NCBI RefSeq assembly: GCF_030268085.1
Contig: NZ_BSDE01000001.1
Coordinates: 1,054,001 to 1,118,000 of the forward strand
Length of the DNA: 64,000 nucleotides
Direction: 5' to 3'
DNA from: Geothrix limicola
Lineage (GTDB): Bacteria; Acidobacteriota; Holophagae; Holophagales; Holophagaceae
In this document: positions 34,871 through 43,138 of the stretch, piece after piece
Layout: each line of letters starts with the position of its first letter
Position numbering within the stretch: position 1 is the stretch's first letter
Translations under genes and position numbers: made by a program
The notes under the pieces: model-generated
What the model was told of the DNA's origin: nothing
Databases searched by the model: none
What the model saw: only the letters and a program-made list of their open reading frames with translations

Positions 34871-35296
34871 ATGAAGTTCCACCCCGCAATTCCCGCCATG
34901 GTGCTGTTGGGCGCCGCGACCTTCATGGGCTGCAAGAAGGTGCCCCTGACGCCCAGCCACCCCATTCCCGCGGGATCGGTGGTCTTCCGCTTCACGCGCA
35001 CCGTGAGCGGCCCGGTGGAATTCAGTCTCGACGGCACCCGCCTTCCCATCCAGCAGCTGCCCAAAGGCGCCACCAGCCTGCAGCTGAAGGGCCTCACGCC
35101 CGGCAAGCACCGCTTCGTCCTCACGAGCCAGCGGGAGATCTTCAGCCCGGATACCGGCGAACTGGACCTGTCCGGCGACAAGGGCATCTACCAGGTCACG
35201 CTCGTCCAGAAGCTCGATTCGGTGCTCTACGGCAAGCCCGATCCGCTGCCCACGGCCGAGGGCATTCCGGGCGTGACCGCGACCCTCCTCAAGTAG
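34871..35296 (+). CDS. Probable lipoprotein, unknown
   Basis: A 141-residue protein with an N-terminal hydrophobic segment ending in ATFMGCKK, a near-lipobox (Phe at -3), then an immunoglobulin-like beta domain with VVFRFTRTVSGPVEFSLDGTRLPIQQL and GLTPGKHRFVLTSQ, the wording of a PEGA-like or carbohydrate-binding-like strand pattern. ATG 34871 has GGAGG upstream. It is probably attached to a membrane. The ferredoxin gene begins 2 nt after its stop. Confidence 0.7.
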   Translation: MKFHPAIPAMVLLGAATFMGCKKVPLTPSHPIPAGSVVFRFTRTVSGPVEFSLDGTRLPIQQLPKGATSLQLKGLTPGKHRFVLTSQREIFSPDTGELDLSGDKGIYQVTLVQKLDSVLYGKPDPLPTAEGIPGVTATLLK

Positions 35297-35298
35297 CC

Positions 35299-35592
35299 AT
35301 GGCCGTGGTGGCCCGGACCCGCCAGCGGGACCACGCGCTCCGCGGGCGCGGGACCCTCATGTCCGCCTGCCTCGCAGAGGGCCTGCCCGTGGCATCGGCC
35401 TGCTCGGGCCGCGGCGCCTGTGGGAAATGCGTAGTCACGGTGCTGCAGGGCGCTGACGTATTGGCCCCTCCCACCAGCCGAGAGCTCACCGTGCTTGCGA
35501 GAAATGCCGCGACGACCGGTCAGCGTCTGAGCTGCCAGTGCCGAATGCCACTTCCCTCCGCCGACCTGCTCATCACCACGGGCTACTGGTGA
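35299..35592 (+). CDS. [2Fe-2S] ferredoxin
   Basis: A 97-residue plant/adrenodoxin-type ferredoxin. Cluster ligands are Cys35, Cys41 and Cys44 (C-x5-C-x2-C in ACSGRGACGKCVV) and Cys79 or Cys81 in LSCQC. The fold landmarks TLMSACLAEGLPVASACSG and the closing RLSCQCRMP agree with the family. There is no signal peptide. The stop overlaps the next gene as GTGA. A partner reductase is not visible. Confidence 0.9.
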   Translation: MAVVARTRQRDHALRGRGTLMSACLAEGLPVASACSGRGACGKCVVTVLQGADVLAPPTSRELTVLARNAATTGQRLSCQCRMPLPSADLLITTGYW

Positions 35593-36587
35593 GGCGCGCG
35601 GCCTGGATCGGCCTCGGCCTGGCACCCCTGGTGGGCCTGGTCGGATTCGTCGGCTGGAAGACCCGCTCCGTGGCCCGCGAGCTGGTGGATCCACCCTTCT
35701 ACCGGGCCCAACCCCTGGCGCGCGTCGAGGGCACCTACCGGGAGCTGGCGAAGGGCCAGGACGGCGATCCCGGGGGCACCTGGTCCAGCGAGGAGGTGGA
35801 GGGGCTCCAGCTCTGGCGCCTCGCCCGGCCCACCCCTTCGCCCGGCGTCGTGCTGCTCCTGCACGGCTTCGGCGACGACCGCTGGGGCACCAGCCCCGCC
35901 CTCAAGTGGTTCCCCCGGCTGGATGCGGCCATCTTCACCTACCGGCGCCGCGACGACGCCATGCGCCACGGTGGCCCCGTGCCACCCGTGACCTTCGGGG
36001 TCGTGGAATCCCGCGACGTCATCCGGGTGGTGCACCACCTCGAAGCCTCGGGTCTTTCGCGCCGCCGCATCCTCCTGCTCGGCCGCAGCCTCGGCGCGTC
36101 CGTGGGCCTGCTGGCCCTGGCGGATCTGGAGCGCGAAGGCAAGGGCCCCCTGGCGGGCATCATCTGGGAGGGCGCCCCCGCCAGCAGCCGCAGCTTCGCA
36201 GAGCGGCTCGTGCGCGGCCCCGAGGACCGCTGGTGGCACGTGCTCGCGCCCCCCATCGGCGCCATGGCCGCCTTCGCCGCAGGACGCATGGGCGGGTATG
36301 CGCCCGAGGAAACCGACCTCGTCCGCCGCATCGGTGACCTTCGGCTGGCCACGCCCAGCCTCTGCTTCCTCGCCACTCAGGATCGCCTGGCACCCCCGGC
36401 CGTGCAGCGGATCGTGGCGGCGCACTTCCGTGAGGGCCGGATGATCGAGGTGCCCACCTGGCACCTGCATTGTTCGGATGTCCTGGGCGCCGCCTACACG
36501 GGCGCCATCGGAAACGCGGTGGACACCTGGTTTCCCAAGACCACCGACATGGAAAAGGGCCCCGAAGGGCCCCAATCGATGCGGTAA
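35589..36587 (+). CDS. Membrane-anchored alpha/beta hydrolase
   Basis: A 332-residue protein starting with GTG 35589 inside the ferredoxin stop. An N-terminal membrane segment (about 5-22) is followed by an alpha/beta-hydrolase domain: oxyanion LLLHGFGDDRWG, nucleophile GRSLGAS, acid in ATQDRLAPP and His in PTWHLHCSD. It is related to the YfhR/Bem46 group and resembles the truncated hydrolase at the left end of the window in architecture. The substrate is unknown. The last codons also encode the csgG-like terminator on the other strand. Confidence 0.85.
   Translation: MRRAAWIGLGLAPLVGLVGFVGWKTRSVARELVDPPFYRAQPLARVEGTYRELAKGQDGDPGGTWSSEEVEGLQLWRLARPTPSPGVVLLLHGFGDDRWGTSPALKWFPRLDAAIFTYRRRDDAMRHGGPVPPVTFGVVESRDVIRVVHHLEASGLSRRRILLLGRSLGASVGLLALADLEREGKGPLAGIIWEGAPASSRSFAERLVRGPEDRWWHVLAPPIGAMAAFAAGRMGGYAPEETDLVRRIGDLRLATPSLCFLATQDRLAPPAVQRIVAAHFREGRMIEVPTWHLHCSDVLGAAYTGAIGNAVDTWFPKTTDMEKGPEGPQSMR
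36553..36573 (-). terminator. UUCG-loop terminator of the CsgG-like gene, inside the neighbouring coding end
   Basis: Read on the minus strand, gggccc (36572-36567), ttcg (36566-36563), gggccc (36562-36557) and TTTT (36556-36553) form a stable UUCG-capped hairpin with a short U-tract. It lies 24 nt after the CsgG-like stop and within the last 12 codons of the convergent hydrolase. Confidence 0.75.
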
Positions 36588-36596
36588 GACCTAGGC

Positions 36597-37337
36597 CTAT
36601 TCGTCGTCTTCGTTGGCGGAGACGGTGGCCCGGAGCAGCTTGGGCGTGATGCGCTGCACGACGGGCTCGAACACCTTGTTGACGAGCTCCTCGTCGTACT
36701 GCACTTCAGCGCCGGTGCCCGCCACCTTCACGCTGGTGTCGTCCACCTTGTCCTCATCCTTCCAGGCCCCGAGGATCTCGCCGGTCTCCACGGAGATGAG
36801 GCGGATGTCCAGGCGGCCGGTGAAGGAGGCCTTCTTGACGTTGACGCTGCCTGCGACGGCGCCGGCCATACCACTGCCCGTCACCTTGCCCACCAAGGCG
36901 CCCACGCCCCAGCCCGAGCTGAAGCCGCCTTCCTTGTAAGCGAAGCGGGTGACCTTGCCGGTCATCACATACTTCACGCCCAGCAGCTTGCCGATCTTCT
37001 GCACCGTGGCGGTATCCACTTCGCCGCTCTGCTGGAACTGCAGCTCATCGCGGATCTCGTTGAGGCGCTCGCGCTCGATGACACGGATCTTGTTCTTGCC
37101 CTTCTCCACGATCTCCGTGGTGAAGAGGTCGCGCAGCTGGTTGGAGATGGTGCTCATCTGGTTGCCCCATCCACCGTGGTGCCAGCCGTGCCAAGCGTCG
37201 GGCGCGGCCTTGAACTCCAGGATGGCGATTCGCGGCAGCTTGGCCTTCTCCTCCTTGGAGAGCTTCTTCTGCGCAAACACGGGGGAAGCGACGGCCAGCA
37301 CCGCCAACAGGGAAAGGAACAGCTTGTGAAGGCGCAT
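36597..37337 (-). CDS. Exported CsgG-domain protein
   Basis: A 246-residue protein with a signal peptide (1-22, cleaved at VFA-QK) and no lipobox Cys, unlike true CsgG. The CsgG core is clear: IAILEFKAAP, a TEIVEKGKNKIRVIERERLNEIRDELQFQQSG stretch, KIGKLLGVKYVMTGKVTRF, and RLDIRLISVETGEILGAW. A His/Trp/Gly-rich insertion (WHGWHHGGWGN) follows the first strand. CsgG forms an outer-membrane secretion pore for curli; this protein lacks the lipid anchor and curli genes are absent, so it may be a periplasmic or outer-membrane assembly factor of another system. Confidence 0.85.
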   Translation of the reverse strand: MRLHKLFLSLLAVLAVASPVFAQKKLSKEEKAKLPRIAILEFKAAPDAWHGWHHGGWGNQMSTISNQLRDLFTTEIVEKGKNKIRVIERERLNEIRDELQFQQSGEVDTATVQKIGKLLGVKYVMTGKVTRFAYKEGGFSSGWGVGALVGKVTGSGMAGAVAGSVNVKKASFTGRLDIRLISVETGEILGAWKDEDKVDDTSVKVAGTGAEVQYDEELVNKVFEPVVQRITPKLLRATVSANEDDE

Positions 37338-37363
37338 GGGGACTCCTGTCGATGCCGAAGGGT

Positions 37364-37660
37364 TCAGTCGTCGATGAGCTTGCTGCGCAGCTCTTTGCCC
37401 AGCTTGAAGTAGACCACCCGCTTGGGCGGGACCTGGATGCTCTCGCCGCTGCGGGGGTTCCGTCCCTGGCGGGCCCGGCGGTCGCGCAGGCGGAAGCTGC
37501 CGAAGCCGCGCAGTTCCACGCCTTCGCCGGTCTTGAGGGATTCGATGATGCTCTCCAGGAACGTGTTCACCAGGAGGTCAGCATCTTTCTTCCCCAGTTC
37601 GAGCCGCTCCATCAAGTGTCTGGACAGGTCGGCCTTGGTGAGGGTCTCCATCGATTCCAT
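37364..37660 (-). CDS. HU/IHF-family DNA-binding protein, IHF-alpha-like
   Basis: A 98-residue nucleoid protein. TLTKADLSRHLMERL, then GFGSFRLRDRRARQGRNPRSGESIQVPPKRVVYFK includes the beta-arm with the RNPRSGE turn and the intercalating Pro. Its N-terminal half reads more like IHF-alpha than HU. The start at 37660 (MESMETL) has GGAG upstream; a Met three codons in is also possible. It is 26 nt ahead of the CsgG-like gene and may share its transcript. Confidence 0.93.
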   Translation of the reverse strand: MESMETLTKADLSRHLMERLELGKKDADLLVNTFLESIIESLKTGEGVELRGFGSFRLRDRRARQGRNPRSGESIQVPPKRVVYFKLGKELRSKLIDD

Positions 37661-37756
37661 GGGAACTCCGGGGTGAGGGGCTTGGGTGACGTGAAGGCAG
37701 TCCTCAATAAATCCCCATCTTTGCTCCGCGGTCAAGAGGGACATCTCCATCCATTT

Positions 37757-37783
37757 GAAAAAAAGGGGGGCCGAGGCCCCCCC
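37757..37783 (-). terminator. Intrinsic terminator of pepA
   Basis: On the minus strand a G/C-rich stem of about 7-8 bp (37775-37782 with 37765-37772) runs into a T8 tract (37764-37757). It sits 21 nt after the pepA stop and separates it from the IHF-like gene. Confidence 0.88.
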
Positions 37784-37804
37784 AGGTCCAGACCCGCTGG
37801 TCCA

Positions 37805-39277
37805 TCAATCCATGAGCCACTCGAGGAGGAAGCGGGGGCCTTCGCCACTGCCCCCATGGGTCCGGTAATCCCGTTCCTTGCCCGACCAGCTCCCCGAGAG
37901 GTCGATATGGGCCCAGGAAGACTGCCCTACGAACTCGCGGAGGAAGAGCCCTGCGGTGATGGTACCTCCCCAGCGGATGCCCGTGATGTTCTTCAGATCG
38001 GCGAGGGGGCTTTTCAGCAGGTCCGTGTATTCCTCGACCAGGGGCAGCTGCCAGAGATACTCCCCGACGGACCCGCCGGCATCCATAAGACGTTCCACCA
38101 GCTTTTGATCCGTGCCCATCACCGCGGACACGCCATCACCCATGGCGACGAGGGCGGCTCCCGTCAGGGTGGCCAGGTCCACGACGTGGTCGGCGCCCAT
38201 CTCGCTGGCGAGGTGGAGCAGGTCCGCCAGCACCAGACGGCCTTCGGCATCCGTGTTGAGCACCTCGATGGTCTTGCCGCTGCGGCTGCGGAGCACATCG
38301 CCCGGCTTGTAGCTGGAACCGGAGGGCATGTTCTCCACCAGACCCATCAGGCCCGTCACCTGCACCGGGATCTCCAGCTGGGCGCAGGCGACGAGGGTGG
38401 CCAGCACGATGGCCGCGCCGGTCATGTCGTCCTTCATCGTTTCCATGCTCGAGGCGTCCTTGAGGGAGAGGCCGCCGGAATCGAAGCAGACGCCCTTCCC
38501 GACGAGCACCACGTGCTTCTTCGGCTTCTCCTTCGGCTTATATTCCAGCTTCACGACCCGCGGAGGCCGGACGCTGCCCTGGCCGACCGCCAGCACCGAG
38601 CGGAATCCGCCCTTCTCGAGCGCGGGCACGTCCAAGACCTCGCAGTGGAGCTTGTGCTGCTTGGCGAGCTTGACGGCCGCCTCGGCGAAGACTTCGGGAT
38701 AAAGATCTCCCGCAGGGGTGTTGGAGAAATCGCGGACGCGGTGGCAGGCGGCCACGCCGGCCTCGACCGCGGGCAGCTTGCGCCGCGCCTTCCGGGTGTC
38801 ATCGCCATTGGTGAAGATCTCGATGGACGAGAACTGCTTCGCTTCGGGTTTTCCGCCTTTGAAAGTGACGAAATCGTAATTGGCGAGCAGGGCGCCCTCG
38901 GCCACGGACACCTGAACCGCATCGTGATCCAGCGTGGAGGTGGAAGGCGACAGGATGCCGATCTTCTTCCACTTCTTCTTCAGGCAGAAGCGGCCAGCCG
39001 TGCCCACGGCCTTGCGGATCTTGTTGAGGGTGACCTTCTCTTCGTCCCCGAGTCCGACCAGCACCATCCAGCGGCTTTCCTTGACGCCATTGGGGTGGTG
39101 GAGCGGCACAACTTCAAGATAGTCCGCCTTGAAATCCTCTTCATCCATCACCTGGCGAGCGACTTTGCTGATGGCAAGCGGCAGACGATGGCGTTCGCGC
39201 CCCGAGAAAACCGGAACGATTAAAGCGTCTCCCGCGAAATCCTTACCGGTCTGTGAGCTGATATCCACTGAAGGCAT
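37805..39277 (-). CDS. pepA: Cytosolic leucyl aminopeptidase (M17)
   Basis: A 490-residue M17 aminopeptidase trimming N-terminal residues in the cytoplasm. The C-terminal catalytic domain has VGKGVCFDSGGLSLK (metal-binding Lys/Asp), DMTGAAIVLAT, and the signature NTDAEGRLVLADLL with the catalytic Arg. The N-terminal domain (1 to about 165) is less conserved, as usual. The DNA-binding side activity of E. coli PepA is not predictable here. It is divergent from pabB across a 194-nt AT-rich region containing both promoters. Confidence 0.95.
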   Translation of the reverse strand: MPSVDISSQTGKDFAGDALIVPVFSGRERHRLPLAISKVARQVMDEEDFKADYLEVVPLHHPNGVKESRWMVLVGLGDEEKVTLNKIRKAVGTAGRFCLKKKWKKIGILSPSTSTLDHDAVQVSVAEGALLANYDFVTFKGGKPEAKQFSSIEIFTNGDDTRKARRKLPAVEAGVAACHRVRDFSNTPAGDLYPEVFAEAAVKLAKQHKLHCEVLDVPALEKGGFRSVLAVGQGSVRPPRVVKLEYKPKEKPKKHVVLVGKGVCFDSGGLSLKDASSMETMKDDMTGAAIVLATLVACAQLEIPVQVTGLMGLVENMPSGSSYKPGDVLRSRSGKTIEVLNTDAEGRLVLADLLHLASEMGADHVVDLATLTGAALVAMGDGVSAVMGTDQKLVERLMDAGGSVGEYLWQLPLVEEYTDLLKSPLADLKNITGIRWGGTITAGLFLREFVGQSSWAHIDLSGSWSGKERDYRTHGGSGEGPRFLLEWLMD

Positions 39278-39471
39278 GGGAGTTCCTCCTGGCCAACGAG
39301 ACTAGGTGGATTCCGCAAAAAAGAAAAGAGCATTTTTTGTTCATTATTTGTCACAGAATTACAATCCGTTAGTGCCCACTTTTTCATCACTAGTCAATGG
39401 GATAAGTTCCGGTTTCCGATGGGATCATGGTTCCTTGCGGTGCTCCCGGGGCCCGCAGACACGGAACCTTC

Positions 39472-40752
39472 ATGGATCTCGCCCCCAGCCACCGCCTTCC
39501 CTTCCAACTTCCAGGCCCCTGGCCCGCCTGCGCGCAGGGCCTGCTGCGGGAAGGGGCTGCCTGGCTGCACACCGGAGATACCGGGGAAGGCCTCCTGGCG
39601 CTCCCGGGGCCGACCCTGCGATCTACCTGGGACGGTCAGGCCTGGGTGACGACGCGAGAGAGCACTCCCCTGCCCCAATCCCCCTGGGCGGCCCTGGAGG
39701 CCGCCGTCCAGGCGAGCCCCTTCCCCTGGGTGGGCGCCGCTTCCTTCGAACTGGCCTGCGACGAGGCGGACCTGCCCAGGAAGCCCCTCGAGCCCGGCTG
39801 CCTGGGCCAGCACTGGATGGAGGTGCGCGAAGCCCTCCACGTGCAGGACGGGAAAGCCGAGCTCTGGTCATGGACGAAGGCTCCTCCCGAGGCCGCAGCA
39901 TGGGAGGCGCGGCTCTCCCCCGCCTGCGCCCTCGGCCGCGCCTCGGCCGACCTGGAGGCCCGGTGGGAGGAAGCCCAGCATCACGAAGCCGTGGAATGCA
40001 TCCGGACTCGCATCCTGGAGGGCGGCTTCTACGTGGCCAACCTGTGTGTGCCTTTCGAGGGGCGCCTCACCGGTGATCCCGTGACCTTCGCCTTGTCGGC
40101 CTTCCACCGCGCCCGTCCCCCCTTCGGAGCCCTGCTGGACCTGGGCGACCTCCGCCTGCTGAGCCTCAGCATGGAACGCCTGCTGGCCCGACGCGGGGAC
40201 CGCCTCTGGTCCCAGCCCATCAAGGGCAGCGTCCCCCTGACCGGCGATCCGGAGCGGGACGAGGCCGCCGCCGCGGCCCTGGCCGCCGATCCCAAGGAGC
40301 GCGCCGAACACACCATGATCCTCGACCTGGTGCGCAACGATCTGGGCCGCGTGGCCACGGCCGGTTCCGTGCGCGTGGTCCGCCCCATGGCCGTCGAACC
40401 CTACCCCACCGTGCAGCACCTGGTCAGCACCGTGGAAGCCAGGGCCCGTCCTGGGCTCGTCCTGGCGGACCTGCTGCGCGCCGTGCTGCCCGGGGGAAGC
40501 GTCACCGGCGCGCCCAAGCACGCGGTCTGTCGTCACCTGGCCCAGGCCGAGGCGGCCCCCCGCGGCTTCTACTGCGGCGCCGTGGGCTGGATCGCTCCGA
40601 ATGGCGATCTGGACCTGGCCCTGCCCATCCGCACCGCCCAGATCGAGGGCGAGCGCCTCACCTACTGGACCGGGGGCGGCATCACCCACCGCAGCGATAC
40701 CGGCCGCGAGTGGGCCGAACTGCACCTCAAGACCCTCGCCCTCCTTGGGTGA
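39472..40752 (+). CDS. pabB: Aminodeoxychorismate synthase component I
   Basis: A 426-residue chorismate-binding enzyme for 4-aminobenzoate synthesis. Motifs are PIKGSVPLTGDPERDEAAAAAL, HTMILDLVRNDLGRVA, PTVQHLVSTVEA and LPGGSVTGAPKHAVCR. PIKG, with Lys instead of the PIAGT of anthranilate synthase, supports PabB. A PabA or lyase domain is not fused, and no pabC or pabA lies next to it. The start at ATG 39472 is chosen on N-terminal fit; ATG 39427 in the same frame is an alternative, and neither has a strong ribosome site. folP at 57421 uses the product of this pathway. Confidence 0.9.
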   Translation: MDLAPSHRLPFQLPGPWPACAQGLLREGAAWLHTGDTGEGLLALPGPTLRSTWDGQAWVTTRESTPLPQSPWAALEAAVQASPFPWVGAASFELACDEADLPRKPLEPGCLGQHWMEVREALHVQDGKAELWSWTKAPPEAAAWEARLSPACALGRASADLEARWEEAQHHEAVECIRTRILEGGFYVANLCVPFEGRLTGDPVTFALSAFHRARPPFGALLDLGDLRLLSLSMERLLARRGDRLWSQPIKGSVPLTGDPERDEAAAAALAADPKERAEHTMILDLVRNDLGRVATAGSVRVVRPMAVEPYPTVQHLVSTVEARARPGLVLADLLRAVLPGGSVTGAPKHAVCRHLAQAEAAPRGFYCGAVGWIAPNGDLDLALPIRTAQIEGERLTYWTGGGITHRSDTGREWAELHLKTLALLG

Positions 40753-40809
40753 ACGTGAGCGAAGCAGACGCGGTGGACGGGCTTGGCCCGGCCACCGCGT
40801 GGGGGTGCA

Positions 40810-40856
40810 CGAGGGGGGACGCAGAGGACGCGAAGCGTCCGGGCGGTCCCCCCTCG
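40810..40856. terminator. Two-tier hairpin between pabB and the HNH gene
   Basis: An outer perfect 11-bp stem (40810-40820 with 40846-40856) encloses an inner 6-bp stem with GAA loop (40826-40831 and 40835-40840). It lies between convergent genes. There is no T-tract, so it may be a terminator of unusual form or a structured 3' end. Confidence 0.6.
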
Positions 40857-40862
40857 TTCATG

Positions 40863-41369
40863 TCAGGCCGCGCTGGCCCGCTTCAGCAGTTCCTCGAAGC
40901 GCTCGAAGAGGTGGGCCCTCGGCCCCTTGGGCTGGCGCTTCAGCACCATGCCCGCCTGCTCGGGCGTGCGGCCCCCCTTGACCTGGTTGCAGGACAGGCA
41001 GCAGCCCACGAGGTTCTGCCAGGTGGTGGAGCCGCCCTGGCAGAGCGGCACGACGTGATCGACCGTCGTGGCCTTCCGCTGGCAGCCCTCGTACTGGCAG
41101 ACGAAGCGATCGCGGCGCAGCACCCGGCGCTCCAGGCGGCCCAGCAACAACTTGGAATCGCTGCAGGCCTGCACGTGGGGGAAGATGATCAGCTCGAGCC
41201 GCCCCTCCAGGTTGCCGTGGCGTTCGAAGGTGGCCGGATTCAGGACATGGGCCCGTCCTGCGACGACGGCGCACAGGGCGCGGCGGCGGCTGACTTCCTG
41301 CATGGGGACGTAGTTCCGGTCGACGGCGATCACCTCGCCGATTCCATGCCGTTCACGTCCCTTCAGCAT
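40863..41369 (-). CDS. HNH endonuclease
   Basis: A 168-residue protein. The HNH core is complete: CQYEGCQRKATTVDHVVPLCQGGSTTWQNLVGCCLSCNQVKG, with a zinc-binding CxxxxC and CxxC and the catalytic DHVVP His, then Asn and the final KG. The N-terminal 80 residues (AVDRNYVPMQEVSRRRA) match the common stand-alone HNH proteins found in many environmental bacteria, rather than restriction or intron enzymes. No adjacent phage or restriction gene was seen. The physiological role is unknown. Confidence 0.9.
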   Translation of the reverse strand: MLKGRERHGIGEVIAVDRNYVPMQEVSRRRALCAVVAGRAHVLNPATFERHGNLEGRLELIIFPHVQACSDSKLLLGRLERRVLRRDRFVCQYEGCQRKATTVDHVVPLCQGGSTTWQNLVGCCLSCNQVKGGRTPEQAGMVLKRQPKGPRAHLFERFEELLKRASAA

Positions 41370-41424
41370 CTGACCCCCGGGGTTGGGCCGAATCCTAAGG
41401 CATTCTTTCGAATTGTGAAGTGAA

Positions 41425-42696
41425 TTATTCGCTTCGGTACGGGTTTGGCAGGGCCGCCAGACCCCCTTCTTCCGGAAGCGCCTCCACCCCGGCCAGACGC
41501 TTCTCCATGAGTTCCTTCCGCTTGGAGACGTCCCCCAGTTTGGAACTGGCCTCGTCCAGCTTTTTCTGGACCGAGGCCAGCGATTCCCCGAATTTGCCGA
41601 ATTCGGTCTTCACCTGGCCCAGCAGTTTCCAGACCTCGCCGCTCTGCCGCGAAATGGCGAGGGTCTTGAACCCCACCTGCAGGCTGTTGAGGAAGGCCGT
41701 CAGGGTGGTGGGCCCCACGAAGGTGACCTTGCATTCCCGCTGGATCCGCTCCAGCAGGCCCGGTCGCCGCAGGGCCTCGGCATAGAGCCCTTCGAAGGGC
41801 AGGAAGAGCAGCGCGAAATCCGTGCTGTGGGGCGGGGCGATGTACTTGTCGCGGATATCCCGGGCCTGGGAGAGCAGGCGCACCTCCAGGGCCTTGCCGG
41901 CGGCCTCGACCGCTCCGAGATCCCCGAGTTCGTAGGCCTCCATGAGCCGCTGGTAGTCCTCCAGCGGGAACTTCGCGTCGATGGGCAGCCAGACACTGCC
42001 GCCCTCCTCGACCCCCGGCAGCTTCACCGCGAACTCCACCATCTCGGCGGCGCGGGGCCGGATCCGCACGTTGGCCGCGTACTGCCCCGCGGATAGGAAC
42101 TGCTCCAGCAGGGCGCCGAGCTGGGCCTCGCCGAGCACACCGCGGGTCTTCACGTTGGTGAGGGCCCGCTTGAGCCCGCCCACGTCCTGGGCCAGGGACT
42201 GCATCTCGCCCAATCCCTTCTGTACCTGCTCGAGGCGCTGGGCCACCAGGTTGAAACTTTCGCCCAGCCGCTTCTCCAGAGCCTCGTGCAGCTTCTCGTC
42301 CACCGTGCGCCGCATCTGCTCGAGCCGGACCTCATTCGAGGCCTGGATAGCTTCCAGGCGCCGCTCCACCTGCTGCTGCACCTGGTGCAACTGCGCGGCC
42401 TGCTCCTCCCGCGAAGCCCTCAGCGAATCCTGGGTGGCCGCGGCGAGCAGCCGGAACCCTTCGGCCAGCTTCTCGGCCTGGGCCGTCTTCAGGTTGCCGA
42501 GTTCGGCCATCAGCGGCCGGAGCTGGACCACCAGGGCCTGCTGGGCTTCGCTCCGGTCCCGCGAAGCCAGATCCTCCGCATGGCGCCGGAGCGCCTCGAA
42601 GGGCGCGGGGTCTGCGGCCCCGCGCCGGAACCCGGCCCAGCAGGCCAAGGCGGCCAGACAGCAGGTGAGGAGGGAAAGCGCGAGAAGGGGGCTCAT
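41425..42696 (-). CDS. rmuC: DNA recombination protein RmuC
   Basis: A 423-residue protein with an N-terminal membrane anchor (about 2-22), a long coiled coil (about 30-170), and the RmuC nuclease-like domain (about 175-400): GVLGEAQLGALLEQFL, WLPIDAKFPLEDYQRL with an Asp/Lys pair of the PD-(D/E)XK kind, LLFLPFEGLYAEAL and TFVGPTTLTAFLNSLQVGFKTLAI. The start at 42696 fits the anchor; a longer frame overlaps tsaE and is disfavoured. It is 7 nt after tsaE. Confidence 0.93.
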   Translation of the reverse strand: MSPLLALSLLTCCLAALACWAGFRRGAADPAPFEALRRHAEDLASRDRSEAQQALVVQLRPLMAELGNLKTAQAEKLAEGFRLLAAATQDSLRASREEQAAQLHQVQQQVERRLEAIQASNEVRLEQMRRTVDEKLHEALEKRLGESFNLVAQRLEQVQKGLGEMQSLAQDVGGLKRALTNVKTRGVLGEAQLGALLEQFLSAGQYAANVRIRPRAAEMVEFAVKLPGVEEGGSVWLPIDAKFPLEDYQRLMEAYELGDLGAVEAAGKALEVRLLSQARDIRDKYIAPPHSTDFALLFLPFEGLYAEALRRPGLLERIQRECKVTFVGPTTLTAFLNSLQVGFKTLAISRQSGEVWKLLGQVKTEFGKFGESLASVQKKLDEASSKLGDVSKRKELMEKRLAGVEALPEEGGLAALPNPYRSE

Positions 42697-42703
42697 CGCG
42701 CCA

Positions 42704-43138
42704 TCATCGCGTGGCGGACTCGTCAGGCATTGTCCATTTCGCCAGGCGCCCATCGCCCTGCGGGCTGATCTCCAGACGCGCCACCCAATCCGTGGGCCAG
42801 GGCCCTTCCCCGCCGGCCCACTCGACCACCAGGCGGTCTGCGGCCTCGAGGGTCTCCTCCAGCCCGAGGCTCCAGGCCCCTTCCGGGCCCGGCCGGTAGA
42901 GATCCAGGTGGAAGAGCCGGCCTGCGGGCGATTCGTAGCGGTGCAGCACGGCGTAGGTGGGCGAGGCCACCTCGTCGGGGTCGCCGCCCAGCCCCCGCAG
43001 GAAACCGCGGGTCCAGGTGGTCTTCCCGGCGCCGAGTTCCCCCCGCAGCAGCCAGGTACCTCCCGGTGGCGTGAGCCGGGCCAGGGTTTCGCCCAGGGCC
43101 TCGGTGGCGGCGTCGTCTGCGAGAAACAGCTCAGGCAC
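42704..43138 (-). CDS. tsaE: tRNA threonylcarbamoyladenosine ATPase TsaE
   Basis: A 144-residue P-loop ATPase supporting t6A formation on ANN-decoding tRNAs, with TsaB, TsaC and TsaD (not in this window). Walker A is GELGAGKT (33-40), then SPTYAVLHRYE and FHLDLYR, which are the classic YjeE motifs. The GTG start overlaps the end of the nnr gene by 8 nt. In many bacteria tsaE neighbours nnrDE, as here. Confidence 0.94.
   Translation of the reverse strand: MPELFLADDAATEALGETLARLTPPGGTWLLRGELGAGKTTWTRGFLRGLGGDPDEVASPTYAVLHRYESPAGRLFHLDLYRPGPEGAWSLGLEETLEAADRLVVEWAGGEGPWPTDWVARLEISPQGDGRLAKWTMPDESATR

Noticed and set aside
40863-41369. HNH protein as part of a restriction or defence island
   Set aside because: No methylase, helicase or phage gene lies nearby. 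It follows rmuC in a housekeeping run and looks like the common stand-alone HNH protein.
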